Part shown: piece after piece, positions 25,497 to 34,188 of the stretch
Layout: each line of letters starts with the position of its first letter
Position numbering within the stretch: the first letter of the stretch is position 1
Assembly: GCA_910575625.1 (NCBI GenBank)
Contig: CAJTFD010000005.1
Coordinates: forward strand, 131,229 to 195,228
DNA: 64,000 bases
DNA from: Clostridia bacterium
GTDB taxonomy: Bacteria > Bacillota > Clostridia > Lachnospirales > Lachnospiraceae
Direction: 5' to 3'
Program-made: the position numbers and the translations under genes
The notes under the pieces: model-generated
What the model was told of the DNA's origin: nothing
The model's database searches: none
The model's input: the letters and a program-made list of their open reading frames with translations, nothing else

Positions 25497-26279
25497 ATGG
25501 ATAACAATGAAACAGCGCAAAAGAGCAGATCGGAACCTTCCATCCAGTCAATAAACCGTGCAGTCAAGATCCTCCAATGTTTTGAGGACAACTCCCAGCT
25601 GACCTTAACAGAGATCTGCACCCTGGTCGGCCTCCACAAATCAACGGCTTATGGGATCGTCACGACACTGAAGAACAACGGTTTTATCGAGAAGGACGAA
25701 GAGACAGGCGTTTACCGCTTGGGCATCGGGCTTTATAAACTCGCTTCCCATGTAAACATAGACCTGCGCACCATCTGCATCCCCCTTGTCCACGAACTGT
25801 GCAGCGTGACAGGCGAAACGGTGAACCTGGTGATCCCGGACGAGAACCACATCATATATATAGAAAAATGCGAGAGCAAACACTCTATGCGCATCAGCAC
25901 CACCATCGGCACGCGGCTGCCCATGTACTGCACAGCGGTGGGCAAAGCGATCATGGCTTTTCACCGCGACCCGGATATCGTCTCGCAGATCCTCGACCAG
26001 ACGCAGCTTGCCGCCGTCACCAGAAATACCCTGACCAGCAAGGATGCCATCCTGGCCGAACTGGAAGCCACCCGAAAGCGTGGCTATGCCCTGGACCGGG
26101 AGGAACTGGAATACGGCTTGGTCTGCATCGCCGCGCCCATCTTAAATGCGGTCGGCGCACCCATCGCAGCGATCAGCTGTTCCGGCCCGCTCCAGCGCAT
26201 GGATGAGGAAAACATCAGCCGCATATCACAAGAGGTGACGAAATACGCCCTGAAGATCTCGTCCAAGATCCCCTATTAA
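25497..26279 (+). CDS. IclR family transcriptional regulator
   Basis: A 260-residue regulator. The winged helix lies at about residues 15-75 (SINRAVKILQCFEDNSQLTL, LHKSTAYGIVTTLKNNGFI). The effector-binding domain follows, with MYCTAVGKAIMAF and RGYALDREELEYGLVCIAAP. IclR proteins usually sense a small carboxylate and control adjacent catabolic genes. ATG 25497 follows GAGG by 7 bases; the longer frame from 25425 has no site. It is divergent from the panB operon and followed by racemase-like and AEC genes, so it probably controls both arms. Confidence 0.9.
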   Translation: MDNNETAQKSRSEPSIQSINRAVKILQCFEDNSQLTLTEICTLVGLHKSTAYGIVTTLKNNGFIEKDEETGVYRLGIGLYKLASHVNIDLRTICIPLVHELCSVTGETVNLVIPDENHIIYIEKCESKHSMRISTTIGTRLPMYCTAVGKAIMAFHRDPDIVSQILDQTQLAAVTRNTLTSKDAILAELEATRKRGYALDREELEYGLVCIAAPILNAVGAPIAAISCSGPLQRMDEENISRISQEVTKYALKISSKIPY

Positions 26280-26351
26280 GATCTTTGCATCCCAACAACA
26301 GATACACCGCCTCCGCAAGGGATCACATCACAAACACAAGGAGGAATAGAA

Positions 26352-27140
26352 ATGATCTGGCAGGAAAGAGACAGGAGCATCAACTATATCAAAGCACGCG
26401 GTGTACACGTATGCTACGGCATGGGCCTCGGCATCATCTTATTGAACGACGCTTACCCGGGCTTCCCCGGCGATGTGCGCAATCCCAGCGCCTTCCCCTA
26501 CCCCATCCAGTACGAGATCGCGGAAGGCGTGACGAACAAGACCCTGGTCTACGACAAAAACCCCGCCCAGTGCCGCGAAGCAGTCATCCGGGCGGCCAAG
26601 AAACTCGAAAGTCTGGGGTGTCGGGCCGTCGCCGCGGAATGCGGTTATTTCGCATTTTTCCAAAAAGACGTAGCCGACCAGGTGGACATCCCGGTCTTTA
26701 TGTCAAGCTTATTGCAGGTGCCGTTCATCCAGCAGGTGATCGGGCCGAAGAAGAAAGTTGGGATCATCTGCGCGCAGCATCAGTACCTGTCCGAACAGCA
26801 CCTGATGAACGTAGGGATCGACCCTGACAGCAACTATGTGATCGCAGGGGCGCAGGATGAATACGGCGTCACCGAATTCGACAACCTGTGGAATCCCAAC
26901 AAGAGGCCGGAAGTCCCGGAAGCTTATTATGATAAGGCGGAAGAGCAGATGGTAAACTGCGCACGCCAGTTCGTGGACAAAAATCCGGATATCGGCGCGA
27001 TCATGCTGGAATGTACGGGCATGCAGCCCTTTGCGAGAGCCGTCCAAAGAGAAGTGGAACTACCCGTCTTCAGCTGGGGGACACTGCTGGACTACGCCTA
27101 TTCCGTGGTAAACCATCGCGACTACTACGGACATGTATGA
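26352..27140 (+). CDS. aspartate/glutamate racemase family protein
   Basis: A 262-residue cofactor-independent racemase/isomerase fold protein. The two expected catalytic cysteines are visible in AAECGYFAFF and MLECTGMQPFA. The family includes amino-acid and hydantoin racemases, arylmalonate decarboxylases and maleate isomerases, so the reaction is open. GGAGG lies 7 bases before ATG 26352. Its position between iclR and an AEC transporter, opposite the methyltransferase operon, suggests a stereochemical step in the same pathway. Confidence 0.8.
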   Translation: MIWQERDRSINYIKARGVHVCYGMGLGIILLNDAYPGFPGDVRNPSAFPYPIQYEIAEGVTNKTLVYDKNPAQCREAVIRAAKKLESLGCRAVAAECGYFAFFQKDVADQVDIPVFMSSLLQVPFIQQVIGPKKKVGIICAQHQYLSEQHLMNVGIDPDSNYVIAGAQDEYGVTEFDNLWNPNKRPEVPEAYYDKAEEQMVNCARQFVDKNPDIGAIMLECTGMQPFARAVQREVELPVFSWGTLLDYAYSVVNHRDYYGHV

Positions 27141-27159
27141 TCGACCCTGACCGATACAG

Positions 27160-28083
27160 ATGGATGCAGTCATTTTAAGAGCGGTCTCGCTCACCCTTGT
27201 GATCGTCATGGGGATCGTCTTGCGCAGCACGAGCCTTGTGGATGAGAAAGCCGGGGCACACGTGAAGACCATCCTGCTGGATATCACACTCCCGGCCGCT
27301 ATCATCACAAATTTTTCAAAGGTCGAGGGTCTTGACGGCCCCATGGCAGCGCTCATCTTCTTAGGGATCGCCGCCAATATGGTCATGATCGCGGCGGGCG
27401 CCTTCTTATCCCGGAGAAAACCCACCGCAGAGCGGGCATTCTATATGAATTGCCTCCCCGCCTATAATATAGGCACGTTCTGCCTGCCTTTTGTCCAGAG
27501 CTTCCTTGCGCCCTTGGGAAATGTGGCGGCCTGCCTGTTCGATGCCGGAAACAGCATCATGTGTACGGGCGGTACATATTCCATCAACGCAGAGTATCTG
27601 TCGGAGCATAAGAACGGGATCGATCCGCGAGCCATCGCAAAGCGTCTCTTTTCAAGCGTGCCGCTGATGACGTACATGGCCATGATCGCACTTTCTCTTG
27701 TACATATAAAGATCCCGCCGCCGGTCCTAGACTTGCTCTCCCCGGCGGCAGCAGCCAACACATTCCTTGCCATGCTGATGATCGGACTCTTGTTCCGCAT
27801 CGAATTCAAGAGAGCATATCTGACTTCCATTTTGAAGATCATCCTTGTGCGCCATGCCGCCGCCATATTGATGTCTCTCTTCTATTATTTCGCGCTCCCC
27901 TTCGATCTGGCGATCCGCCAGGCACTGGTCCTTGTCAGCTTTGGACCGATGAGCGTGATCGCACCGGTATTCACCGGGCTGTGCGGCGGCGACGAGGGAA
28001 AAGCAAGTGCGGCCGATAGTATAACGATCGTCCTGAGCGTGGTGGAGATCACTTTATTATTAGTCGTAATGGGGATTTATTGA
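27160..28083 (+). CDS. AEC family transporter
   Basis: A 307-residue membrane protein with about ten hydrophobic segments. It matches the auxin-efflux-carrier family, for example TILLDITLPAAIITNFSKVE and, near the C-terminus, QALVLVSFGPMSVIAPVFTG. Bacterial members move malate, other carboxylates or amino acids. It starts 19 bases after the racemase gene; the ribosome site is weak, so coupling is likely. It may export a product or import a substrate of the IclR-controlled pathway. A strong terminator follows. Confidence 0.82.
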   Translation: MDAVILRAVSLTLVIVMGIVLRSTSLVDEKAGAHVKTILLDITLPAAIITNFSKVEGLDGPMAALIFLGIAANMVMIAAGAFLSRRKPTAERAFYMNCLPAYNIGTFCLPFVQSFLAPLGNVAACLFDAGNSIMCTGGTYSINAEYLSEHKNGIDPRAIAKRLFSSVPLMTYMAMIALSLVHIKIPPPVLDLLSPAAAANTFLAMLMIGLLFRIEFKRAYLTSILKIILVRHAAAILMSLFYYFALPFDLAIRQALVLVSFGPMSVIAPVFTGLCGGDEGKASAADSITIVLSVVEITLLLVVMGIY

Positions 28084-28089
28084 TGATAA

Positions 28090-28130
28090 AAAACAGCATT
28101 TAAACCGTCCACGGCCTAAATGCTGTTTTT
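28090..28130 (+). terminator. terminator of the iclR-racemase-AEC unit
   Basis: AAACAGCATTTA pairs with TAAATGCTGTTT, followed by a T-run. Confidence 0.8.
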
Positions 28131-28167
28131 CATGTCGCTTTTTTCGTTCATGGCACAGATCACGGCT

Positions 28168-28206
28168 TACAGTTAACATAAAGCGATCTTAAAACACACT
28201 CTAACA
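28168..28206. repeat. partial copy (left end) of the TAGAGCGTG-type element
   Basis: The reverse complement reads TTAGAGTGTGTTTTAAGATC then GCTTTATGTTAACTG. It matches the left end of the full copy at 21202 (AGTGTCTTAAAAATGCTTTATGTCAACTG). Confidence 0.65.
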
Positions 28207-28282
28207 CCCTTTTGGTATGAATAAAAATACGCAAACCGTCCATACTTTTGATGAAACGAACGTGCAAAAAGGAGTATGGATC

Positions 28283-28495
28283 ATGGGCAAAAAAAAGGAA
28301 AAAGAGATCAAATTAGATGAACTGACGCCCCAGGAAAAACTGAAATACGAGATTGCCGAAGAACTGGGGCTTTTAGATCAAGTTCTGGAGAAGGGATGGA
28401 AAAGTCTGCCCGCTAAAGACACCGGGCGTATCGGCGGACTGATGACCAGACGCAAGAGGATGCTGGAACGCTCGCCGGATACATCCGATAAATAA
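28283..28495 (+). CDS. alpha/beta-type small acid-soluble spore protein-like
   Basis: A 70-residue basic protein. KLKYEIAEELGLLDQVLEKG and then GRIGGLMTRRKRML resemble the two conserved blocks of alpha/beta SASPs, which coat spore DNA. The version with a Trp-Lys-Ser-Leu insert is one I recall from Clostridia. ATG 28283 follows GGAG by 8 bases; an ATG at 28217 lacks a site. It suggests a sporulating host. A sigma-G promoter was not identified. Confidence 0.68.
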   Translation: MGKKKEKEIKLDELTPQEKLKYEIAEELGLLDQVLEKGWKSLPAKDTGRIGGLMTRRKRMLERSPDTSDK

Positions 28496-28636
28496 AATAT
28501 CCCACAGCAGCAGCCAGATATACACGCAGGCATACCCACTTGCCCCGCCGCTCTGCCGGGATAATATTCCAGAATAAACACTTGCGGAAAAAGCCCCCCC
28601 TTTGTATAATAAACCATAGAAGATAGGAGGAATTGC

Positions 28637-31264
28637 ATGAACTACGGTAAGCAGTCAACACTCAAAAAACGCAAAGCCCTCACTTCCCGCTCTTCTATGG
28701 TAGGAACGCGGGCCAATGTGTCTTTTATCCGGATCTTATTTTTATCGCTCATCACTTTGTGTGTCATGGGGCTGTGCATGGGGATCGGCTCTTTCAAGGG
28801 CATCATCGACAACGCCCCGGAAGTCTCCGAAGTCAACATCACCCCTCTGGGAGCCGCCACATTCGTCTACGACGAGGAGGGCAACAAACTCCAGAAGCTG
28901 ACCGCCCCCAACTCCAACCGTATGCCCGTGGCCATGGACCAGATCCCGGAGGACATGCAGCATGCGGTCGTGGCCATCGAGGACGAGCGGTTTTACGAAC
29001 ACAACGGCATCGACGTGCGCGGCATCCTGCGTGCGGCTGTCCGCGGGATCACCAGCATGGACTTCTCCGAGGGCGCCAGCACGATCACCCAGCAGCTTTT
29101 GAAAAACAATGTGTTTACCAACTGGACCAACGAGTCCAGCCAGATAGAGAAATTCAAGCGTAAATTCCAGGAACAGTACCTGGCCATCCAGGTGGAGAAA
29201 GAATTAGGCGACAAGAATGTGATCCTGGAAAATTACCTGAACACGATCAACTTAGGGGCTGGCGCTTACGGCGTACAGGCTGCGGCGCAGCGGTATTTCG
29301 GAAAGGATGTGTGGGATCTAAACCTCTCCGAGTGCGCCACCATCGCCGGTATCACCCAGAACCCCACATTGTACAATCCCATACTGAACCCCTCTGAAAA
29401 TGCCGACCGGCGGGAGGATGTCTTAGAGCACATGCTGGAACAAGAGTACATCACCCAGGCGGAATTTGACGAGGCCATGGGCGACAACGTCTACGACCGC
29501 ATCCAGAGCAACAACCTGATGGAGGAGTCTGAGGTCACCGTATATTCTTATTTTACGGATCATCTGACAGACGAAGTCATCAACGACCTGCAGACTTTAA
29601 AAGGCTATTCCGAGCGGGATGCCGAGAACAAACTTTACAGCGGAGGCCTGCGGATCTTCACCACACAGAACCCGCAGATCCAGAAGATCGTGGATGAGGA
29701 GTATCTCAATCCAGATAATTTTCCTGCGAATGTGGAGTACGCGTTGGATTACAGCCTGACCGTCCTCAATCCCCAGGGAGAGGAAGTCAATTACAGCAAA
29801 GAAATGATGACCATCTATTTCCAGGACAACGAAGACCCTTCCTTTGACCTGCTGTTCGACTCCCCGGAGGAGGGGCAGTCCTATGTGGACCGGTATCGGG
29901 AGACGATTTTAGCGGATGGGAGCACACAGGTGGCAGAGCGGGTGAATTTTATCCCGCAGCCCCAGTCTTCCCTGACGATCATCGACCAGAAGACCGGCCA
30001 TGTGAAAGCGATCATGGGGGGCCGCGGTGAAAAATCAGCCAGCCTGACCTTAAACCGCGCCACCGACTCCACCCGGCAACCGGGATCCACATTTAAGATC
30101 CCCTGTGTGTACGCGCCGGCCCTGGACGCGCTGAATAAGACCTTGGCCACCACCTACGTGGATGAGCCTTTCAAATACGACGACGGCGCGCCGGTCAAAA
30201 ATGCCGACAACACGTTCCGCGGTCCGACCACGATCCGCAAAGCGATCCAGGACTCCGTCAACGTGGTGGCCGTCAAGTGCCTCACCGAAATAACGCCGCA
30301 GCTGGCCTATGAATACATCCGCAACTTCGGCTTCACCACCGTGATCGAGCGGGAAGTCCAAGAAAACGGGGATGTGTGGTCGGATCTGTACCAGTCCATG
30401 GCTCTGGGCGGCCTGACCCGCGGCGTGACGAACCTGGAACTGTGCGCGTCCTATGCGACGATCGCAAATTCGGGAAAATATATCAAGCCGACCTTTTACA
30501 CCAAGATCACCGATACCGACGGAAATGTGATCATCGATAAGACCACAGCCTCCACCACGGTGACCCGGGAAGCTACCGCATGGCTTCTGACCAACGCCAT
30601 GCAGGATGTTGTCAAATACGGTACTGCAACATCCGTCCAGCTATCCAACATGCCCGTAGCGGGAAAGACCGGGACCACCGAGTATTACGACAACCTGTGG
30701 TTCTCCGGTTTTACACCTTACTACACCTGCACCGTGTGGTCCGGCTATGACAACAACGAAAAACTACCGGATGAATATATGTACCGGAATTACCATAAGA
30801 TCTTGTGGAAGAGCATTATGTCGCGCATCCACGAAGACCTGGAATACAAAGAATTTACCATGCCTGACAGCGTGGAAAAAGCCACCGTCTGCTCGGCGAC
30901 CGGCAAGATGCCCTCTGGAGGCTGCCCCACCGTCACCGAATATTTTGAGACGGCAACACTGCCCACCAGCTATTGCGACGGCAACCACGCCGGGGTCGTG
31001 ACGCCCACACCCACGGAGACGCCCACGCCTTCCGCCACACCGACGGAATCCGCTACGCCCACACCGGAAGAGACCGGGGTCAGCGAAAACGAAGATGGCA
31101 CTGCCGCTGATACCCCCGACCTGGGAAGCGATGACAGCGGGGATGCGGACAGCAGTACGGAAGACGAAGGAGAAGGAGGCGATACGAGCGGCGAAGATAC
31201 CGGCGGCGAAGGCACCGGCGGCGAAGATACATCCACAGATGAAAATGCCGACGCGCCCATATGA
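28637..31264 (+). CDS. class A penicillin-binding protein (PBP1A-like), transglycosylase/transpeptidase
   Basis: An 875-residue bifunctional cell-wall synthase. One transmembrane helix lies at about residues 31-55. The GT51 domain has EDERFYEHNGID and GASTITQQLLKN. The transpeptidase domain has the SxxK motif in PGSTFKIP, SVN in DSVNVVAVK and KTGTTE. The last 90 residues are a Thr/Pro then Gly/Glu/Asp-rich low-complexity tail outside the membrane. AGGAGG precedes ATG 28637. The gene ends directly against a partial repeat element and a strong terminator. Confidence 0.95.
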   Translation: MNYGKQSTLKKRKALTSRSSMVGTRANVSFIRILFLSLITLCVMGLCMGIGSFKGIIDNAPEVSEVNITPLGAATFVYDEEGNKLQKLTAPNSNRMPVAMDQIPEDMQHAVVAIEDERFYEHNGIDVRGILRAAVRGITSMDFSEGASTITQQLLKNNVFTNWTNESSQIEKFKRKFQEQYLAIQVEKELGDKNVILENYLNTINLGAGAYGVQAAAQRYFGKDVWDLNLSECATIAGITQNPTLYNPILNPSENADRREDVLEHMLEQEYITQAEFDEAMGDNVYDRIQSNNLMEESEVTVYSYFTDHLTDEVINDLQTLKGYSERDAENKLYSGGLRIFTTQNPQIQKIVDEEYLNPDNFPANVEYALDYSLTVLNPQGEEVNYSKEMMTIYFQDNEDPSFDLLFDSPEEGQSYVDRYRETILADGSTQVAERVNFIPQPQSSLTIIDQKTGHVKAIMGGRGEKSASLTLNRATDSTRQPGSTFKIPCVYAPALDALNKTLATTYVDEPFKYDDGAPVKNADNTFRGPTTIRKAIQDSVNVVAVKCLTEITPQLAYEYIRNFGFTTVIEREVQENGDVWSDLYQSMALGGLTRGVTNLELCASYATIANSGKYIKPTFYTKITDTDGNVIIDKTTASTTVTREATAWLLTNAMQDVVKYGTATSVQLSNMPVAGKTGTTEYYDNLWFSGFTPYYTCTVWSGYDNNEKLPDEYMYRNYHKILWKSIMSRIHEDLEYKEFTMPDSVEKATVCSATGKMPSGGCPTVTEYFETATLPTSYCDGNHAGVVTPTPTETPTPSATPTESATPTPEETGVSENEDGTAADTPDLGSDDSGDADSSTEDEGEGGDTSGEDTGGEGTGGEDTSTDENADAPI

Positions 31265-31268
31265 CCTG

Positions 31269-31337
31269 GATGAGGGGCAGATATTTCTGTAAAGTGGGGC
31301 GTACGGATGGCGTAAATGGATCTTCAAATACGCTCTA
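31269..31337. repeat. partial copy (right half) of the TAGAGCGTG-type element
   Basis: GATGAGGGGCAGATATTTC, AAAGTGGGGCGTACGGATGG, CGTAAATGGATCTTC and CGCTCTAG match the right half of the full copy at 21202 in order. It begins 4 bases after the PBP stop; the left half is absent. Confidence 0.7.
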
Positions 31338-31386
31338 GATAAACAAAAACCCTGTCCTCGATCGGGAGTGACAGGGTTTTTGTTTG
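31338..31386. terminator. bidirectional terminator between PBP and BREX
   Basis: AAACAAAAACCCTGTC pairs with GACAGGGTTTTTGTTT. A/T runs on both sides allow termination from either strand. Confidence 0.8.
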
Positions 31387-31623
31387 TCTTTACATATAGT
31401 GCTTTAGCATCTTTCACTACATTTTTGCTCATAAATTTCTTTTAAGTCATCAATGGCCATTTCTACATCAAAAGTATGGAAACTGAGCCAGCCTTTTTGA
31501 GGCCGCTGACTTCATCGTTCAGTTCCTCATGATGTATATCTGATCCAGTTTTTCGTGCACATCCAGATAGCCGTCCTCGTATATCGCAGAGTTGACGCTT
31601 TAAATAAGAGCTCTTCGATACGT
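31387..31623 (-). pseudogene. unidentified degenerate coding remnants downstream of pglZ
   Basis: Where brxL would normally follow pglZ there are only short minus-strand frames, such as VNSAIYEDGYLDVHEKLDQI and, in another frame, WLSFHTFDVEMAIDDLKEIY. They look protein-like but are broken by stops and shifts. I could not match them to BrxL or another family. Confidence 0.3.
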
Positions 31624-34158
31624 TCAGGATAAATAAGGATCTGTGGGCGAAATATCAATCTCAAACTTATATTTGTGCAGCTCGCATCCTTCATCATCCT
31701 GATCCGCGATCACGAGAAAATACTCCTGATCCCGGCTGTATCTGCCGCTCTTTAACGTGAACTTCTCCCGGATCAGACGGTCTTTCGCATCCGCAGACTT
31801 TATATCGGCCGTTATCGGGACCGGAAAGCTGATCTTCGCTCCGCCGGCATCTGTAAAAAATGCCTGGAGCCTGCGCGGCTTTACGATATCCGAGACCGGA
31901 TCTATCTGCATAAAGTCAAGCTTTACCTCGATCCCTGTCACGCGCCGGTTAAAACTTGAAAGCTCCACATTCACAAGACCCGTGTCTTTTTTTCCTTTAA
32001 AAGTATTCACCTTGATGACCGGCACGACCATCTCCTGCAGCGATGAGCCCCCATGCACATAATTCTGCCCGCCTCCGGGCATTTTGATGATATCCGCGCC
32101 CATCGGCGTTGTCACATAGGTACGGTTTACCTTGCTGAGGTACGTCATGCATCGGCTGATCAGCGCGTCGCTTTGGATCGGCTCCTCGGACAAAAGGTAA
32201 CGTTTATTCTGAAGCCCTGCCGGGATATTTTCCATCTTTATCTTATCGCTTTCGGGCAGTCTGTCCCTCTTATATATAAATCCATGGTCGGCTGTGACCA
32301 GATATCTTGTGTTGGAAATATACCCGGTCAGCCTTCTTATGAGTCTCTGTATCTCGTCGATGGCCTCCCGGCAGGCGTTAAACACTTCATTGTCCGACCT
32401 CTGCCCTTCCCCCCGCTGATCGATCTGATCCTGGTAAATATAGACCAGATCCTTATCCTGAAAAAGCTCTCTTATCTCCGTCTTTTTCGCCTGCAAGATC
32501 CTATCGGAGCTATAGCAGGCGGATCTTGGGACGACAGACTGCAGGATCTTCTGCCGGTCTTCCATGCTGTTTTTACAGCACCGATCATCCACAGAGATCT
32601 CCAAAGAACCGCTCACCTGGATCTCCTTATTGGGAAGGAGCGCGGCCATGCCCAGGGTGGTCTCCGACGGCAATACGCCCAACATATATCCAATCTTCGC
32701 GTCGCACTTTTCATCCAGAAGCAGCTCATCAAAAAACTCTCTTGCGCACTCATAACGCATGCCGTCAGAAATGATGACGATCACCCGCCCTCCTCTGGTC
32801 TCATTCATGAACGGTTTTACATAATGCTCAAAAAAATCTTCCTGCCGCACGCCCGGATAGGAATGATACGCCTCATCTGTAAGCAGCTGATTCCATTTAT
32901 ATGCAAGATCCGTCAGGTATTTATTGGTGTACATATTTTCAACCAGATCTTGTACCTTTTCAATCCTCACATCCATCCCCACCCGGTCCAGATAGTAATA
33001 AAATCTGCGGTAATACGTATCGATCCGATATGTGCCATCCACATAATCCTCCACCGCCTCTTCGATCGTGGACTGGTATCTATGCAGAGACACCTCTTTG
33101 AGTACGTGATAGGCCGCTGTGAGCATCTGATATGTCTCTTTATAGGCGGTGGAATAATGATATCCGGCCTTTGAACGGATGTGGCAGATCTCAGGGATCG
33201 TCTTGCCGGAAATCTTTTCATCCAGCGTCTGATCCTCCAGTTTCGCCGCAATCCAGCTGATCATATTTTCGTCAAGATCCGCAAGCGCATCCGAGGACAG
33301 CACGTCCGCAAGAGGGATCTGAGCGATCAGCGCGGACGCATGCAGCTCATCTGCAGCCTGTTCGGCAGATCTGTCATAAAAAGCTTTCGACTCATCGTTG
33401 TTCATCAGATTTTTGATAAAGACCACCGCATCATTTTTCCTTCCGGAGACGAGGGCTTTCCAAGGCTTTGGCGCATTTCCGTTCATCTGCGCGTCCATAT
33501 ACGTGACGAGCATCGTCAGTAGGAATTTCCAGAGAGTCGGGGAAGGATCTCTATAACCAAACTGTTTCTCACAAGACCTCCAGAATGCCGGGGCGATCTT
33601 CAGATCCTCCATCCTTTCCATAATGCTGTTATCCCTCCATCCGGCAAGGATCGTCTTGCGCAGCATCTCTTCAAAATCTAACGTCTGGGCACCCGCAAGC
33701 GCACAGAGAATGCCGAGCTCTATGCTCTCATTGGTATATGTCTCGATCCCAAAAGCCTTAAATCTTTTCAGATCATCGCCTGACCAGAACTCCTTGTATC
33801 TCTTCACCTCATCCTGATATTTGGGCGGAATGTTCAGATCGCGCATCAGCTGCATGAGCTTATCCGAATAAAAATGCTCTGCATAATAAAAGATATCCGC
33901 TAAAAAATCCTCCTCGTCCTTGGGGCGCGGAAATGGCGCATAGACCAGATAATCTGTCGTGGGATCCTGATGTTCCAGCAATAGCTTTACGGCAAAATCA
34001 TTGGTTCCGGTAAGTTTGAGTATCTTACTGCTGCCGGATAACTGCAGCTGATCGATCTCGTCTTCGTATGACGCATCGTCGTCGTACCAGAAGACGATCT
34101 TCCGACCTGGGCCATTTAAGAGGGTGTTTAGTTTGTTTTGTATTTCTTGTAGATGCAT
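31624..34158 (-). CDS. pglZ: BREX-1 alkaline phosphatase-like protein PglZ
   Basis: An 844-residue BREX component of the alkaline-phosphatase/phosphodiesterase fold. The N-terminal part has KIVFWYDDDASYEDEIDQLQ. The metal-site region includes VIVIISDGMRYECAREF near residue 458 and YLVTADHGFIYKR near residue 625. PglZ is required for BREX phage defence; biochemical work on homologues shows metal-dependent phosphodiesterase activity. GGGAGAGAG precedes ATG 34158. It is separated from pglX by an accessory insertion, and a diverged remnant of a second pglZ start lies at 35720. Confidence 0.93.
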   Translation of the reverse strand: MHLQEIQNKLNTLLNGPGRKIVFWYDDDASYEDEIDQLQLSGSSKILKLTGTNDFAVKLLLEHQDPTTDYLVYAPFPRPKDEEDFLADIFYYAEHFYSDKLMQLMRDLNIPPKYQDEVKRYKEFWSGDDLKRFKAFGIETYTNESIELGILCALAGAQTLDFEEMLRKTILAGWRDNSIMERMEDLKIAPAFWRSCEKQFGYRDPSPTLWKFLLTMLVTYMDAQMNGNAPKPWKALVSGRKNDAVVFIKNLMNNDESKAFYDRSAEQAADELHASALIAQIPLADVLSSDALADLDENMISWIAAKLEDQTLDEKISGKTIPEICHIRSKAGYHYSTAYKETYQMLTAAYHVLKEVSLHRYQSTIEEAVEDYVDGTYRIDTYYRRFYYYLDRVGMDVRIEKVQDLVENMYTNKYLTDLAYKWNQLLTDEAYHSYPGVRQEDFFEHYVKPFMNETRGGRVIVIISDGMRYECAREFFDELLLDEKCDAKIGYMLGVLPSETTLGMAALLPNKEIQVSGSLEISVDDRCCKNSMEDRQKILQSVVPRSACYSSDRILQAKKTEIRELFQDKDLVYIYQDQIDQRGEGQRSDNEVFNACREAIDEIQRLIRRLTGYISNTRYLVTADHGFIYKRDRLPESDKIKMENIPAGLQNKRYLLSEEPIQSDALISRCMTYLSKVNRTYVTTPMGADIIKMPGGGQNYVHGGSSLQEMVVPVIKVNTFKGKKDTGLVNVELSSFNRRVTGIEVKLDFMQIDPVSDIVKPRRLQAFFTDAGGAKISFPVPITADIKSADAKDRLIREKFTLKSGRYSRDQEYFLVIADQDDEGCELHKYKFEIDISPTDPYLS

Positions 34159-34188
34159 CTGCTCTCTCTCCCTATCATATCGGTATAT

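Noticed and set aside
22919-27140. Opine metallophore (staphylopine-like) pathway
   Set aside because: There is an opine dehydrogenase family enzyme and a racemase-family gene but no nicotianamine-synthase-like gene or metallophore exporter; PanB and MttB do not fit.
31387-31623. brxL remnant
   Set aside because: The short protein-like pieces do not resemble the AAA+ or Lon-like protease parts of BrxL, so I left them unidentified.
32053-33174. 373-codon plus-strand frame opposite pglZ
   Set aside because: It lies wholly antisense to a clear BREX gene and has no recognisable domain; it is a shadow of pglZ codon usage.
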